Positions 63,297 through 64,000 of a DNA stretch of 64,000 bases are shown in pieces. Source of the stretch: Prochlorococcus marinus str. MIT 9312 (lineage in GTDB: Bacteria; Cyanobacteriota; Cyanobacteriia; PCC-6307; Cyanobiaceae); assembly GCF_000012645.1 (NCBI RefSeq), contig NC_007577.1:1240001-1304000 (forward strand), read 5' to 3'. Made by a program: the position numbers and the translations under genes. The stretch's first letter is position 1. Every line of letters starts with the position of its first letter. Below the pieces are notes generated by a model. The model did not search any database. It was not told the origin of the DNA and worked only from the letters and a program-made list of their open reading frames with translations.

Positions 63297-64000
63297 TCCA
63301 AAAGATATTTAATCCCATAAAAAATATAAACAAAATTAAAATAGGGTTATCTCCAAATTTTGTATAGAAAGTCTTTTCGGATGAAAAATTAGGGAACACT
63401 ATTTCATTTTGCTCAACATTTAAATCTAGCATTTGAATTATTTTTCCATCATCCTGAACCAAACCCGAAGGGCCTGTGTTTGATACGAGTAAATTATTTT
63501 TCTTATTTTCAATACTTCTTAACCTAGCCAAAGAAAGGAATTGATTATACAGCTTAATTGGATAGGGATCTAAATTTGCTACAGTAATTATTAGTTTTGC
63601 ACCGCTATTAATAGCCTTTCTTATTTTCACTCCATCACTAATTTCGTAACAGATAGCTACTGCTAATGGGGGTGTAAATTTAGGATCGAAAAATCTTGAA
63701 TCAGAGCCTGGTTGAATTCCTCCTACTGCAGATAATCCTCTTGAAAAACTATTTAGAAATCTAGGTATTTTTTCACCTAATGGAACAAGTCTATTTTTAT
63801 CTATGAAAGAGGTAAAAGATTTATCTCCAATTTGAAATCCGAGTAAAGAACTTCTCAACTCATTATCTAAATTTCTGAAACCTCCTACCAAAGTATTAAC
63901 CTTAATGCCTTTAGAAAAATAAAAATTATTAGATAGAGTTCCTTCAGGAGCAACAAGTAGTTTTGCTTGATTGGCTAAAGCATATTCTTGAGCTATAGAT
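63286..64000 (-). CDS. lnt: Apolipoprotein N-acyltransferase, C-terminal part (partial)
   Basis: The frame is open to the window edge, so the N-terminal membrane part is outside. Visible is the nitrilase (CN hydrolase) domain: LLVAPEGTL carries the catalytic Glu, and VAICYEISDG the catalytic Cys. A terminal hydrophobic segment (ILILFIFFMGLNIFW) is also present. Lnt adds the third acyl chain to lipoproteins at the inner membrane. A TTG at 63891 is an internal codon, not the start, because the homologous reading continues upstream. It is convergent with mnmA. Confidence 0.9.
   Translation of the reverse strand, partial: SIAQEYALANQAKLLVAPEGTLSNNFYFSKGIKVNTLVGGFRNLDNELRSSLLGFQIGDKSFTSFIDKNRLVPLGEKIPRFLNSFSRGLSAVGGIQPGSDSRFFDPKFTPPLAVAICYEISDGVKIRKAINSGAKLIITVANLDPYPIKLYNQFLSLARLRSIENKKNNLLVSNTGPSGLVQDDGKIIQMLDLNVEQNEIVFPNFSSEKTFYTKFGDNPILILFIFFMGLNIFWKIN

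Overview
The window looks like a high-light-adapted Prochlorococcus, or a very close marine picocyanobacterial relative. The DNA is strongly AT-rich and the genes are compact. The core genes are cyanobacterial in type: Ftn2/ARC6, a group 2 sigma factor, DUF3611, DUF3122 and TIGR03792 proteins, a ThiE with an N-terminal extension, and LexA. This assignment rests on gene content and base composition; no search was run.

Positions 1 to about 33.4 kb form an accessory cell-surface carbohydrate island. From left to right it holds: (i) a 2OG-Fe(II) oxygenase-like protein, a glycosyltransferase-like protein and a small sugar cassette (nucleotidyltransferase-kinase fusion, NTF2-like protein, mannose-6-phosphate-isomerase-type cupin, GatZ/KbaZ-like aldolase subunit, HAD phosphatase); (ii) an ABC flippase, a GT2 glycosyltransferase and an epimerase; (iii) a heptose operon (gmhA, hddA, hddC-gmhB fusion) that should make GDP-D-glycero-D-manno-heptose; (iv) a nonulosonate pair, a NeuB-SAF-cupin fusion followed by a NeuA-HAD fusion; (v) an intact tRNA-Ala(GGC) with a prepilin-like gene inserted between it and a partial copy of itself; (vi) two sulfotransferases and an alpha/beta hydrolase; (vii) an eight-gene, tightly overlapping NeuB / HAD-SIS / TIM-barrel isomerase / NeuA / three SDR / surface-polysaccharide run, probably a second nonulosonate-like sugar pathway; (viii) an SdhA-type flavoprotein and a Wzz-type chain-length protein.

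Signs of island turnover are written in the non-coding DNA. A NeuB pseudogene with five in-frame stops lies antisense at 14780-15072. A decayed 5' half of tRNA-Ala lies at 13250, and a 3' half of the same tRNA lies at 19087-19150. Paired CTGCGACCA direct repeats with a 12-bp period flank the pilin gene. Together these suggest repeated integration and excision at tRNA-Ala.

From about 34 kb to the end the window is ordinary core genome: lexA, argF, ftsH, ribD, cobL, nadK, pheS, surE, ribF, thiE-thiS, larB, ispF, a Wza-type export protein, trmD, era, a Bax-inhibitor-1 protein, phoH, rpsP, ffh, ftn2, pdhA, a sigma factor, nnr, mnmA and the C-terminal part of lnt. These genes serve vitamin and cofactor synthesis, translation, protein targeting, division and proteolysis. 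Points of interest here are a LexA box in front of lexA, a methionine/glycine 18-bp repeat in ffh, and two very small conserved-looking genes at 46.6-47.0 kb.
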